Source: an uncultured Eubacteriales bacterium (GTDB lineage: Bacteria; Bacillota; Clostridia; Lachnospirales; Lachnospiraceae). Taken from it: a DNA stretch of 5,526 bases. The DNA is taken from contig OMSN01000119.1 of NCBI GenBank assembly GCA_900313765.1, forward strand, positions 1-5,526, given 5' to 3'. Below the pieces are notes generated by a model. That model was not told the DNA's origin. It saw only the letters and a list, made by a program, of their open reading frames with translations, and searched no databases. Position 1 is the stretch's first letter. Each line of letters starts with the position of its first letter. Shown here one piece after another: positions 1 to 5,526 of this stretch. The position numbers were made by a program, and so were the translations under genes.

Positions 1-1
1 C

Positions 2-481
2 ATCCTTCCCGATGATATCAAGAACTCCATGGAACGCCAGATGAAGGCCGAGCGTGAGAGACGTGCGGCGATCCTCACGGCAGAAGGTGAGAAGAAGTCT
101 GCGATCCTGCGTGCGGAAGGTAAGAAGGAAGCCGCAGTCCTGGAGGCTGAGGCTGAGAAGGAAGCAGCGATCCTGCGCGCGGATGCGGCGAAGGAGAAGA
201 TGGTTCGTGAGGCACTGGGCCGTGCAGAAGCGATCCGTACCACCCAGCAGGCAACGGCAGACGGTATCCGCATGATCAAGGAAGCGGGAGCCGATCAGTC
301 CGTTCTGGCACTCAAGAGCCTGGAAGTATGGCCGTCCGTTGCAAACGGAAGAGCGACCAAGATCATTATCCCCAGCGAGATCCAGAACATGGCAGGACTG
401 GTGGAATCTCTCAAGGAGATCGCTGTTGACAGCAACATAGATGCAGGAGAAGGAACAGATCTTCCGAAGGCAGACGCCTGA
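2..481 (+). CDS. SPFH/Band 7 (stomatin/QmcA-like) protein, C-terminal part; 5' end outside window
   Basis: The reading frame is open from base 2 (I-L-P-D-D-I-K-N-S-M) to the TGA at 479-481, about 159 residues, so the ATG at 29 is an internal methionine, not the start. The stretch SMERQMKAERERRAAIL is typical of the end of the SPFH domain in stomatin/QmcA-type proteins. It is followed by an alanine/glutamate/lysine-rich coiled coil and then the conserved tail ATKIIIPSEIQ..AGLVESL. Family members usually have an N-terminal membrane anchor and the SPFH domain, neither of which is visible here; full length is normally around 300 residues. By family knowledge these proteins oligomerise at the inner face of the membrane and are linked to membrane organisation and protease partnership (the partner is often NfeD or FtsH). 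No such partner is seen in this window. The 48-base gap to argF has no obvious terminator. Family assignment is strong; the precise role is unknown. Confidence 0.9.
   Translation: MLPDDIKNSMERQMKAERERRAAILTAEGEKKSAILRAEGKKEAAVLEAEAEKEAAILRADAAKEKMVREALGRAEAIRTTQQATADGIRMIKEAGADQSVLALKSLEVWPSVANGRATKIIIPSEIQNMAGLVESLKEIAVDSNIDAGEGTDLPKADA
62..193 (+). repeat. Four tandem 11-residue (33-base) coiled-coil units inside the SPFH gene
   Basis: The translated sequence divides into four consecutive 11-residue units: RAAILTAEGEK, KSAILRAEGKK, EAAVLEAEAEK and EAAILRADAAK. Each carries the pattern A-(I/V)-L-x-A-(E/D) and all end in K. At DNA level the similarity is visible but imperfect, for example repeated GCGATCCTGCG and GAGAAG/AAGAAG blocks. 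A hendecad (11-residue) period is characteristic of the long helices that form the walls of SPFH-protein cages, so this is a protein-level repeat under structural selection rather than a DNA satellite. Confidence 0.8.
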
Positions 482-529
482 GAAAGGCTGCGCACAGGAC
501 AGGTATCCATATAGAAAGACAGGTTTCAG

Positions 530-1513
530 ATGAATTTAAAAGGACGTAATTTTCTGACACTCAAGGACTTCACCCCCGAAGAGATCACCTATATGCTGGA
601 TCGCTCGGCAGAATTGAAGGAAATGAAAAAAGCGGGGAAAGAGCACCGTTTCCATGCAGGCAAGAATATCGCTCTGATCTTCGAGAAGACCAGTACCCGT
701 ACCCGCTGCTCCTTCGAGGTCGCAGCGTATGATCTCGGAATGCATGTCACCTATCTGGATCCCAGCGGATCCCAGATCGGCAAGAAAGAGAGCATCGCGG
801 ATACTGCCCGCGTGCTGGGACGCATCTATGACGGAATCGAATACCGCGGTTTCGGCCAGGAGATCGTAGAGGCGCTCGGCGCCTATGCAGGCGTTCCTGT
901 GTGGAACGGTCTGACCAATGAATATCATCCGACGCAGATGCTGGCCGACATGCTGACCATCCGGGAGCATTTCGGAGAACTGAAGGGAAGGAAACTCACC
1001 TATATGGGAGACGCCCGCTACAACATGGGCAACTCCCTCATGATCGCATGCGCGAAGCTCGGACTTCATTTCACCGCATGCACCAGCAGGATCTATTTCC
1101 CGGACAAGGCACTGGTAAAAGAATGTGAAGTATGGGCGAAGGAGTCCGGCGGCACCATCACACTGACAGAAGATGTGGCAGCAGGAACCAGGGATGCCGA
1201 CGTCATCTATACCGATGTGTGGGTATCCATGGGCGAGCCGGACAATGTGTGGGCAGAGCGCATCCGCGCGCTGCTTCCGTACCAGGTCAACGCCGCAGTC
1301 ATGGAGAATGCGGGCAAGGATGCAGTCTTTATGCACTGCCTGCCATCTTTCCACGACCTCAATACAACCATCGGAAAACAGATCCATGACAAGTACGGTC
1401 TGGAAGCCATGGAAGTCACGGACGAAGTGTTTGAATCAGAGCAGTCGATCGTCTTCGATGAGGCTGAGAACCGCATGCATACGATCAAGGCTGTCATGGA
1501 TGTAACCTTATGA
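530..1513 (+). CDS. argF: Ornithine carbamoyltransferase
   Basis: Joins carbamoyl phosphate and ornithine to give citrulline and phosphate in the cytoplasm (arginine biosynthesis; the reverse runs in arginine catabolism). The 327 residues match the usual length and all signature sites are present: the carbamoyl-phosphate loop STRTR at 55-59, HPTQ at 133-136 followed by LADMLTI, the ornithine-binding SMGE at 233-236, and HCLP at 269-272 followed by FHD at 274-276. SMGE and the FHD after HCLP favour ornithine over aspartate or putrescine as acceptor. The ATG at 530 gives the N-terminus expected for the family; the ribosome site is modest (AGG at 521-523, six bases upstream). The stop overlaps the next gene (ATGA at 1510-1513). 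No other arg genes are visible, so biosynthetic versus catabolic use (argF versus arcB) cannot be settled here. I found no convincing ArgR box. Confidence 0.95.
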   Translation: MNLKGRNFLTLKDFTPEEITYMLDRSAELKEMKKAGKEHRFHAGKNIALIFEKTSTRTRCSFEVAAYDLGMHVTYLDPSGSQIGKKESIADTARVLGRIYDGIEYRGFGQEIVEALGAYAGVPVWNGLTNEYHPTQMLADMLTIREHFGELKGRKLTYMGDARYNMGNSLMIACAKLGLHFTACTSRIYFPDKALVKECEVWAKESGGTITLTEDVAAGTRDADVIYTDVWVSMGEPDNVWAERIRALLPYQVNAAVMENAGKDAVFMHCLPSFHDLNTTIGKQIHDKYGLEAMEVTDEVFESEQSIVFDEAENRMHTIKAVMDVTL

Positions 1514-1803
1514 TCATACGACGGGCTCCGACAGAAGAAGAGCGCAGAAGAGTCCGCAGGCTCAACCTGCTGGACTATTTCTGCATGGGTGTGGCAGCCG
1601 GGATTCTTGCCCTGACGATCCTCGCCATGATCTACGGCGTGGGAGGCAGACAGATGCTGGAACTGGTGCTGCTCCTGGGCGGTCTGCTGAACGTGTGTCT
1701 TGCTGTGCGCGCCGGCATCCTGAATCTGCGCATTGCCGCCATAGGCTCGCTTATTCTGGCTGTGATCTGTATCGGTGGCGTGTGCTATATGGTAATGTTG
1801 TGA
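1510..1803 (+). CDS. Small three-helix integral membrane protein of unknown function
   Basis: 97 residues. The N-terminus is strongly charged ([14 protein letters not shown], residues 4-17), followed by three hydrophobic segments at about 24-42, 49-67 and 75-96. The short linkers are GVGGRQ and an arginine-containing RAGILNLR. By the positive-inside rule the N-terminus and second linker should be cytoplasmic and the C-terminus outside. No catalytic motif, cysteine pair or signal peptidase site is apparent. The start overlaps the argF stop as ATGA, and its TGA (1801-1803) shares its last base with the birA start as TGATG, so it is probably translated by coupling to argF and in turn couples birA. 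That overlap on both sides, the sensible topology and a coding composition matching its neighbours make it a real gene. I do not recognise the family; a transport or biotin-related role would be a guess. Confidence 0.85.
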   Translation: MIIRRAPTEEERRRVRRLNLLDYFCMGVAAGILALTILAMIYGVGGRQMLELVLLLGGLLNVCLAVRAGILNLRIAAIGSLILAVICIGGVCYMVML

Positions 1804-2783
1804 TGAAAGAAGAGATCCTCCGCGCGCTGCGCGAGACTGACGGATATGTATCCGGGCAGGAACTGTGTGAAAAACTGGGCGTATCCAGGACTGCAGTATG
1901 GAAGAACATCAAGTCCCTGCAGGACGATGGGTATGAGATAGAAGCGGTGCCCAAACGAGGCTACCGGCTGTCCGGGATGCCGGATACGATCGCGGCAGAG
2001 GAGGTGGGAAGCCGCCTCAGAACTGTGCGCATGGGTCGGGAGATCCGCTATTTCAGCCGGATCGATTCCACGAATCAGTATGCAAAAAGAATCGCGGAAG
2101 AAGGCGCTCTGGATGGTACGCTGGTGATTGCCGATGAACAGACCGCCGGCAAGGGCAGAAGCGGCAGAACCTGGGTGACACCGCCCGCAGAAGCGATCGC
2201 ATTTACCCTGCTCTTGCGGCCGAAACTCTCACCCGGCCGGATCTCCATGGTCACACTGGTCATGGGGCTTGCTGTTGCCAAAGCAGTGAACCGTCTCTAT
2301 GACATGAGCGCCGGCATCAAATGGCCGAACGATATCGTGACTGGCGGACGCAAACTCTGCGGTATTCTCACCGAGATGAGCGCAGAAGTGGAGCGCGTGC
2401 ACTATATCGTGATCGGGGTCGGGATCAACGCGAACCTGACTTCATTTCCCGAGGAACTCAGGGATATTGCCACCAGCCTGAAACTGGAGCTGGGGCATGA
2501 GGTGAACCGCGCAGAACTGGTCGCCGAAGTCATGGCCCAGTTTGAGAGACTGTATGAACAGTTCGAGACAGCAGGCAGCATGGAGAACATCCTGCAGGAA
2601 TACAACGACTTGTGCCTGAACAGCGGCAGAAGCGTCCGGGTCCTGGATCCGGAGGGAGAATACACCGGCCTGTCCCATGGAATCAATGCACTGGGGGAAC
2701 TGCTGGTGGAGACACAGGACGGAGAGATCAGGAAAGTCTACGCCGGCGAAGTATCCGTGCGCGGAATCTACGGTTATGTATGA
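1803..2783 (+). CDS. birA: Biotin-[acetyl-CoA-carboxylase] ligase with N-terminal DNA-binding domain (bifunctional BirA)
   Basis: Activates biotin with ATP and attaches it to the target lysine of carboxylase carrier proteins; with its helix-turn-helix it probably also represses biotin uptake or synthesis genes. The 326 residues show a winged helix-turn-helix at 1-58 (GQELCEKLGVSRTAVWKNI at about 18-36, wing KRGYRL at 51-56). The catalytic domain has the biotinyl-AMP loop GKGRSGR at 116-122, KWPND at 173-177, KLCGIL at 184-189 and GVGIN at 205-209. The C-terminal small domain spans about 273-326 and includes AGEVSVRG. The frame stays open upstream to an ATG at 1695, but the true start is 1803: the helix-turn-helix begins right there and the upstream extension merely overlaps the membrane-protein gene out of frame. 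No Shine-Dalgarno is visible, so translation probably depends on coupling at TGATG. No BirA operator is seen in this window; regulated targets would lie elsewhere. Confidence 0.95.
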   Translation: MKEEILRALRETDGYVSGQELCEKLGVSRTAVWKNIKSLQDDGYEIEAVPKRGYRLSGMPDTIAAEEVGSRLRTVRMGREIRYFSRIDSTNQYAKRIAEEGALDGTLVIADEQTAGKGRSGRTWVTPPAEAIAFTLLLRPKLSPGRISMVTLVMGLAVAKAVNRLYDMSAGIKWPNDIVTGGRKLCGILTEMSAEVERVHYIVIGVGINANLTSFPEELRDIATSLKLELGHEVNRAELVAEVMAQFERLYEQFETAGSMENILQEYNDLCLNSGRSVRVLDPEGEYTGLSHGINALGELLVETQDGEIRKVYAGEVSVRGIYGYV

Positions 2784-2815
2784 AAGCAGACAAACCCTAT
2801 GGAAATGAACAATAA
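2780..2815 (+). other. Eleven-codon mini-ORF overlapping the birA stop and the next gene's start (possible coupling element)
   Basis: An ATG at 2780 overlaps the birA TGA as ATGA and opens a frame MKADKPYGNEQ that ends at TAA 2813-2815. It runs across both candidate starts (2799 and 2805) of the following gene in a different frame. It could let ribosomes finishing birA stay engaged and restart just upstream at the next gene, which has only a weak ribosome site. It could equally be chance, since ATGA is common; the peptide itself is not claimed to be functional. Confidence 0.2.
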
Positions 2816-3161
2816 GAACGAAGTCGTACTGTGCGCGGCGAGCGCATATGAACAGAAATATTATTTCAACCAGAGTTTCAGTCATATCCCGGAAGATGTG
2901 AAGGATCAGCTGCATATCATCTGTGTGCTTTTCACGGAAGACATCGGGGGCATCATCCTGTTTGCCTTTGATGAAGAAGGCAGCCTGCAGATCCGGACCG
3001 AGGCAAAAGACTCCGATTACAACTATGATGAGATCGGAGCCGCGCTGGAGGTCAAAGAGATCCAGAGACAGAGAAGAGATATGCTCCATGGCCTGGAACT
3101 GTATTACAGAGCCGTGTTCCTGCATCAGGATCTGGACCTGGAAGCCTGGCAGCTGGAATGA
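2799..3161 (+). CDS. Conserved-looking 120-residue soluble protein of unknown function (possibly DUF6145)
   Basis: A small acidic cytoplasmic protein with no signal peptide or membrane span. Visible features are a conserved-looking start VVLCAASAYEQKYYFN (residues 9-24), a beta-like core HIICVLFTEDIGGIILFAFD (39-58), an acidic patch around DSDYNYDEIG (71-80), and a helical C-terminal half rich in charged residues (KEIQRQRRDMLHGLELYYRAVF, about 86-107). From memory it resembles the DUF6145 family, found in Clostridia near birA and dusB; this is a tentative recognition without a search. The start is either ATG 2799 or ATG 2805 (Met3); neither has a strong ribosome site, and 2799 is kept as the longer choice. 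It lies 15 bases after birA and 33 bases before dusB, consistent with the same transcript. The domain-like composition and open frame support a real gene. Function is not inferable from the sequence. Confidence 0.85.
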   Translation: MEMNNKNEVVLCAASAYEQKYYFNQSFSHIPEDVKDQLHIICVLFTEDIGGIILFAFDEEGSLQIRTEAKDSDYNYDEIGAALEVKEIQRQRRDMLHGLELYYRAVFLHQDLDLEAWQLE

Positions 3162-3198
3162 CGGCTGAAGAGATATGAAAGAACAGGAAACTGCATGA
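3158..3198 (+). other. Chain of two mini-ORFs linked by ATGA overlaps leading into dusB
   Basis: Three successive ATGA stop/start overlaps bridge the gap before dusB. ATG 3158 overlaps the upstream gene's TGA (3159-3161) and reads MTAEEI to TGA 3176-3178. ATG 3175 overlaps that stop and reads MKEQETA to TGA 3196-3198. The dusB ATG at 3195 overlaps that last stop. The arrangement could pass terminating ribosomes stepwise into dusB. dusB also has its own modest site AGGAAA at 3185-3190, so the chain may be incidental. Confidence 0.25.
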
Positions 3199-4136
3199 AG
3201 ATAGGAAACGTAGAACTTCCGAACAACCTGATACTGGCACCCATGGCAGGCGTAACCGACCTGCCATTTCGTCTGCTGTGCAGAGAATGCGGAGCCGGGA
3301 TGAGCGTCATGGAGATGATATCCGCCAAGGCAATCCTCTATCGCAATAAAAACACCGAGGAACTGATGCGGACCGATCCCAGGGAGCGCCCGGTCAGCCT
3401 GCAGCTGTTCGGATCTGACCCGGAGATCGTATCGCAGATCGCACTCCAGATCGAGGACAGACCCTTCGACATTCTGGACTTCAACATGGGCTGTCCCGTG
3501 CCGAAGGTCGTAAAGAACGGCGAGGGCAGCGCGCTCATGCGCGATCCGAAACTGGCGGCCGAGATCGTCCGGCAGACCGTGAAGAAGATCCATAAGCCCA
3601 TGACGGTCAAGATCCGCAAAGGCTTCAATGATGATGAAATAAACGCTGTGGAAATGGCGAAAAGACTGGAAGACGCCGGCGCAGCCGCGATCACCGTCCA
3701 CGGAAGGACCCGGGAACAGTATTACTCCGGCAGCGCAGACTGGGAGATCATACGGCAGGTGAAGGAAGCCGTTCGCATACCGGTGATTGGAAACGGGGAT
3801 GTAACCGGACCCGGGAGCGCACGTGCCCTCATGGAGCAGACCGGATGCGACGCTGTGATGATCGGCCGGGCGGCAAGAGGGAATCCCTGGATCTTCCGGC
3901 AGATCCTGGAGAACAGCCAGACGAAACCGTCGGCAGCAGAACTTCGGGAGATGGTGCTTCGTCACGCCCGGATGGTCGTCGATCAAGACGGTGAAGGACT
4001 GGGGATCCGCAAGATGCGAAAACACGTTGCCTGGTACACGGCAGGATACCCCCATTCATCGAAACTGAGAGGGATGTCAAACAATATATCGACAATGGAC
4101 GATTTGAGAAATTTATTGACTTTACTGGAGGCATAA
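3195..4136 (+). CDS. dusB: tRNA-dihydrouridine synthase (DusB/Nifr3-type)
   Basis: FMN enzyme that reduces specific uridines in the tRNA D-loop to dihydrouridine using NADPH. The 313 residues have the expected length and order of motifs. These are the FMN-binding start LAPMAGVTDLPFR (14-26), QLFG (70-73), and NMGCPVPKVVKNGEGSALM (97-115) with the catalytic cysteine at 100. The FMN/substrate lysine region VKIRKG is at 138-143, VHGRTREQYYSG at 168-179, PVIGNGDV at 196-203, and the phosphate-binding MIGRAARGNPW at 222-232. The helical C-terminal tRNA-binding domain (about 245-313) contains KMRKHVAWY. The set NMGCPVPKVV and RTREQYYSG fits the DusB subfamily; which uridine is modified cannot be read from the sequence. 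The start at 3195 is supported by AGGAAA at 3185-3190 and by homology-type N-terminus MKIGNVELPNNLILAPMAG. The last 35 or so coding bases are markedly AT-rich because they also carry the -35 element of the greA promoter. Confidence 0.95.
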   Translation: MKIGNVELPNNLILAPMAGVTDLPFRLLCRECGAGMSVMEMISAKAILYRNKNTEELMRTDPRERPVSLQLFGSDPEIVSQIALQIEDRPFDILDFNMGCPVPKVVKNGEGSALMRDPKLAAEIVRQTVKKIHKPMTVKIRKGFNDDEINAVEMAKRLEDAGAAAITVHGRTREQYYSGSADWEIIRQVKEAVRIPVIGNGDVTGPGSARALMEQTGCDAVMIGRAARGNPWIFRQILENSQTKPSAAELREMVLRHARMVVDQDGEGLGIRKMRKHVAWYTAGYPHSSKLRGMSNNISTMDDLRNLLTLLEA

Positions 4137-4144
4137 CCTATAAT
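4116..4144 (+). promoter_or_regulatory. Near-consensus sigma-A promoter for greA (and probably lysS)
   Basis: The -35 box TTGACT (4116-4121, five of six consensus bases) and -10 box TATAAT (4139-4144, perfect) are separated by exactly 17 bases. The -35 lies inside the dusB coding end and the -10 lies just past the dusB stop. The predicted start of transcription is about 4151-4152, giving a roughly 50-base AT-rich leader to the greA ATG. It is the only such match I found by reading this + strand. Confidence 0.8.
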
Positions 4145-4203
4145 TTTCTATCAGTGTTAAGACGTATATTATTTATATATATGCGGGAAAGAAGGTATTA
4201 CAC
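4137..4203 (+). promoter_or_regulatory. AT-rich 5' leader and ribosome-binding site of greA
   Basis: This 67-base gap is strikingly AT-rich against its surroundings (for example GTATATTATTTATATATATG at 4164-4183). It holds the -10 box, the presumed transcript start, and a good Shine-Dalgarno AAGAAGG at 4189-4195, eight bases before the ATG at 4204. No terminator-like hairpin separates dusB from greA, so readthrough from the upstream operon is likely in addition to the local promoter. No riboswitch fold is apparent at this length. Confidence 0.65.
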
Positions 4204-4683
4204 ATGGCGGATAGCAAGAGACTCCTGACACAGGCAGGATACGATAAACTTCAGGCAGAACTGGACGACCTGAAGGTCAACAGCAGAAAAGAGATTGCTG
4301 AGAAGATCAAAGATGCGAGAGCACAGGGCGATCTGAGCGAGAATGCAGAATACGATGCAGCTCTGGATGAGCAGAGAGACATCGAAGCACGCATAGAAGA
4401 GATTGAAGACATCCTCAAGCATGCAGAGGTCATGGAAGACCACCCGGACGACGGCTCTGTCAGCATTGGAAGCCGTGTGACCATCCGTGAAGTCGGAACC
4501 GATTTTGACATGGTGATTGACATTGTCGGATCCTCCGAGGCCAACAGCATCAAGGGCAAGATCTCCAATGAGTCACCGGTCGGTGCTGCAGTCATGCATC
4601 GTCATGCTGGAGATACCGTCACAGTCGATTCGATGGAAGGACCGCTTCAGTACGAGATCATCAGCGTTGAACGCGCTGTATAA
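4204..4683 (+). CDS. greA: Transcription elongation factor GreA
   Basis: Enters the secondary channel of RNA polymerase and stimulates cleavage of the RNA 3' end in backtracked complexes, restoring elongation. The 159 residues match the family length. Residues 1 to about 77 form the antiparallel coiled coil, whose tip DARAQGDLSENAEYDAA (37-53) carries the catalytic acidic pair Asp43 and Glu46. A short acidic linker (EDHPDDG, 78-84) leads to the FKBP-like C-terminal domain (about 87-159) with GSRVTIREV, ISNESPVG and GDTVTV. The segment after SPVG reads AAVMHRHAGD, which departs from the more usual (K/R)ALLGKKVGD form. The start is secured by the Shine-Dalgarno at 4189-4195 and the canonical N-terminus. 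Its own promoter lies across the end of dusB; lysS follows 91 bases after the stop. Confidence 0.95.
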   Translation: MADSKRLLTQAGYDKLQAELDDLKVNSRKEIAEKIKDARAQGDLSENAEYDAALDEQRDIEARIEEIEDILKHAEVMEDHPDDGSVSIGSRVTIREVGTDFDMVIDIVGSSEANSIKGKISNESPVGAAVMHRHAGDTVTVDSMEGPLQYEIISVERAV

Positions 4684-4696
4684 ATAAAAACAAGAC

Positions 4697-4754
4697 CAGA
4701 TAGGATGGCGGGGCAGGCACAGTCAGGCACTGGAGCGCCCCGCCATCTTGTCTG
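4697..4754. repeat. 18-bp inverted repeat (strong hairpin) between greA and lysS; possible attenuator or processing site
   Basis: The left arm 4697-4714 (CAGATAGGATGGCGGGGC) pairs along its full 18 bases with the right arm 4737-4754 (GCCCCGCCATCTTGTCTG), with only two G-U pairs. The inner 11 pairs are perfect and GC-rich. The 22-base loop has its own CAGT/ACTG mini-stem (4720-4723 with 4729-4732) and a repeated CAGGCAC (4714-4720 and 4724-4730). On the + strand no T-run follows, so it is not a standard intrinsic terminator for greA. Read on the - strand, a TTTTT run (complement of 4686-4690) follows about six bases after the stem, which is only a loose terminator and faces no visible - strand gene. 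Possible roles are partial termination before lysS, 3' stabilisation of greA mRNA, or an RNase cut site. Confidence 0.75.
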
Positions 4755-4774
4755 AATCAAAGAAAGGAAACACC

Positions 4775-5526
4775 ATGGCAGATCAGAATCAGCAGAAGAA
4801 GGACAATAAGCAGAATGCACCGCAGCAGGACATCAATCAGCTGCTCAAGGTTCGCCGCGAGAAGCTTGCGAATCTCCAGGCTGACGGAAAAGATCCGTTT
4901 GTCATCACGACCTACGATCAGACCCACCATACCGCCCAGATCAAGGAACATTTCGAGGAACTGGAAGGCAAGGACGTGTCCATCGCCGGCAGAATGATGT
5001 TCAAGCGCAAGATGGGCAAGGCATCCTTCGGAAACATCCAGGACAGAGATGGCGCGATCCAGATCTATGCCACCAGAGATGACCTGGGAGAGGAAGCCTA
5101 CGACGGATTCAAGAAGCTGGACATCGGCGATATCATCGGCGTGAAAGGCTTTGTATTCAAGACCAAGACCGGTGAGATCAGTGTTCACTGCAAGGAGATC
5201 ACACTGCTCTCTAAGTCCCTGAGCCCGCTTCCCGAGAAGTTCCACGGACTGCAGGATACGGACATCCGCTATCGCCAGCGCTATGTGGACCTGATCATGA
5301 ACGCGGAATCCAGGCAGACCTTCTACAAGAGATCCCAGATCATCCGCGAGATCCGCAACTTCCTCGCTGGACGCGACTTCATCGAAGTTGAGACACCGAT
5401 GCTCGTCTCCAACGCAGGCGGCGCCGCCGCAAGACCCTTCGTCACGCACTTCAACGCGCTTGACGAGGATTTCAAGCTGAGGATCTCTCTTGAGCTTTAC
5501 CTCAAAAGACTGATCGTAGGCGGACT
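4775..5526 (+). CDS. lysS: Lysyl-tRNA synthetase (class II), N-terminal half; runs off the window end
   Basis: Charges tRNA-Lys with lysine using ATP. The frame from ATG 4775 is open to the window edge (250 codons plus two bases); full length is usually near 500 residues, so about half is present. A polar N-terminal tail rich in Q, N and K (residues 1-19) precedes the usual [21 protein letters not shown] (22-42). An OB-fold anticodon-binding domain covers about 66-146 ([23 protein letters not shown] onward). The class II core then begins: [10 protein letters not shown] (165-174), motif 1 region [15 protein letters not shown] (197-211), GGAAARPF (215-222) and [16 protein letters not shown] (235-250). 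Motif 2 proper and motif 3 lie beyond the window. The ribosome site AAAGGAAA at 4763-4770 sets the start. No promoter is evident in the 91-base gap after greA, so it is probably cotranscribed through the hairpin at 4697-4754. No T-box leader is seen. Confidence 0.95.
   Translation, partial: MADQNQQKKDNKQNAPQQDINQLLKVRREKLANLQADGKDPFVITTYDQTHHTAQIKEHFEELEGKDVSIAGRMMFKRKMGKASFGNIQDRDGAIQIYATRDDLGEEAYDGFKKLDIGDIIGVKGFVFKTKTGEISVHCKEITLLSKSLSPLPEKFHGLQDTDIRYRQRYVDLIMNAESRQTFYKRSQIIREIRNFLAGRDFIEVETPMLVSNAGGAAARPFVTHFNALDEDFKLRISLELYLKRLIVGG

Noticed and set aside
426..454. Perfect TTGACA (426-431) in the SPFH coding end as a promoter for argF
   Set aside because: At 17-base spacing the -10 position reads GAAGGA, and no better box is found at 16 or 18; only half a promoter is present.
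529..545. TGAATTTAAA at the argF start as an ArgR/AhrC half-site
   Set aside because: Only a partial AT-rich half-match without a partner half at the right distance; too weak to call.
536..1387. Open frame of 283 codons on the - strand opposite argF
   Set aside because: Fully inside argF, which has all its catalytic motifs; the translation is cysteine- and histidine-rich without any pattern and is a shadow of argF codon use.
1695..1802. Upstream in-frame extension of birA by 36 codons
   Set aside because: The extension overlaps the membrane-protein gene out of frame and has no birA-like content; the helix-turn-helix begins at the ATG at 1803.
1821..1833. Small GC hairpin CGCGC-GCT-GCGCG in the birA 5' coding region
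   Set aside because: Five base pairs in GC-rich arginine/alanine codons are expected by chance; the encoded helix explains the sequence.
2442..4055. Long open frame (537 codons) on the - strand opposite birA, the 120-residue gene and dusB
   Set aside because: It lies antisense to three genes with clear family motifs or coding character, its translation shows no recognisable domain, and long antisense frames are common in GC-richer coding DNA with this codon bias.
4181..4228. Short ATG frame in the greA leader, overlapping the greA start out of frame
   Set aside because: No ribosome site upstream of it, and it begins only eight bases before the strong greA Shine-Dalgarno; likely incidental.
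4757..5449. Open frame of 230 codons on the - strand opposite lysS
   Set aside because: Antisense to the clearly recognisable lysyl-tRNA synthetase; no domain, no upstream site and no supporting context.

Overview
This window is a compact run of housekeeping genes, all on the + strand, from what looks like a moderately GC-rich member of the Clostridia (Firmicutes), probably Lachnospiraceae or a close relative. The basis is the gene order birA - small unknown gene - dusB - greA - lysS and the character of the proteins (clostridial-type LysRS and DusB). No database search was possible, so the taxon is an inference. Eight genes are visible. The first (SPFH protein) lacks its 5' end and the last (lysS) lacks its 3' half.

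Layout. Positions 1-481 hold the C-terminal part of a stomatin/QmcA-like SPFH protein with a clear 11-residue coiled-coil repeat. After a 48-base gap comes argF (530-1513, ornithine carbamoyltransferase). Its stop overlaps the start of a 97-residue three-helix membrane protein (1510-1803), whose stop in turn overlaps birA (1803-2783, biotin-protein ligase with an N-terminal helix-turn-helix). A 120-residue soluble protein of unknown function (2799-3161) and dusB (3195-4136, tRNA-dihydrouridine synthase) follow with short gaps. The tight stop/start overlaps suggest one translationally coupled operon from argF to dusB.

A near-consensus sigma-A promoter sits across the end of dusB (4116-4144). 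It probably starts a second transcript with an AT-rich leader, reading greA (4204-4683) and then lysS (4775 to the window end). A strong 18-bp-stem inverted repeat (4697-4754) lies between greA and lysS. It lacks a U-tract on the + strand, so it is more likely an attenuating or processing hairpin than a full terminator.

The genes serve different core processes: arginine/ornithine metabolism, biotin attachment and its regulation, tRNA modification, rescue of backtracked RNA polymerase, and lysyl-tRNA charging. Apart from the pairing of translation and transcription functions in dusB-greA-lysS, they share no single pathway. I see no mobile element, CRISPR array, RNA gene, defence system or evident novel system. 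The points most worth a second look are the greA-lysS hairpin, the chain of ATGA mini-ORFs before dusB, and the two small uncharacterised proteins on either side of birA.
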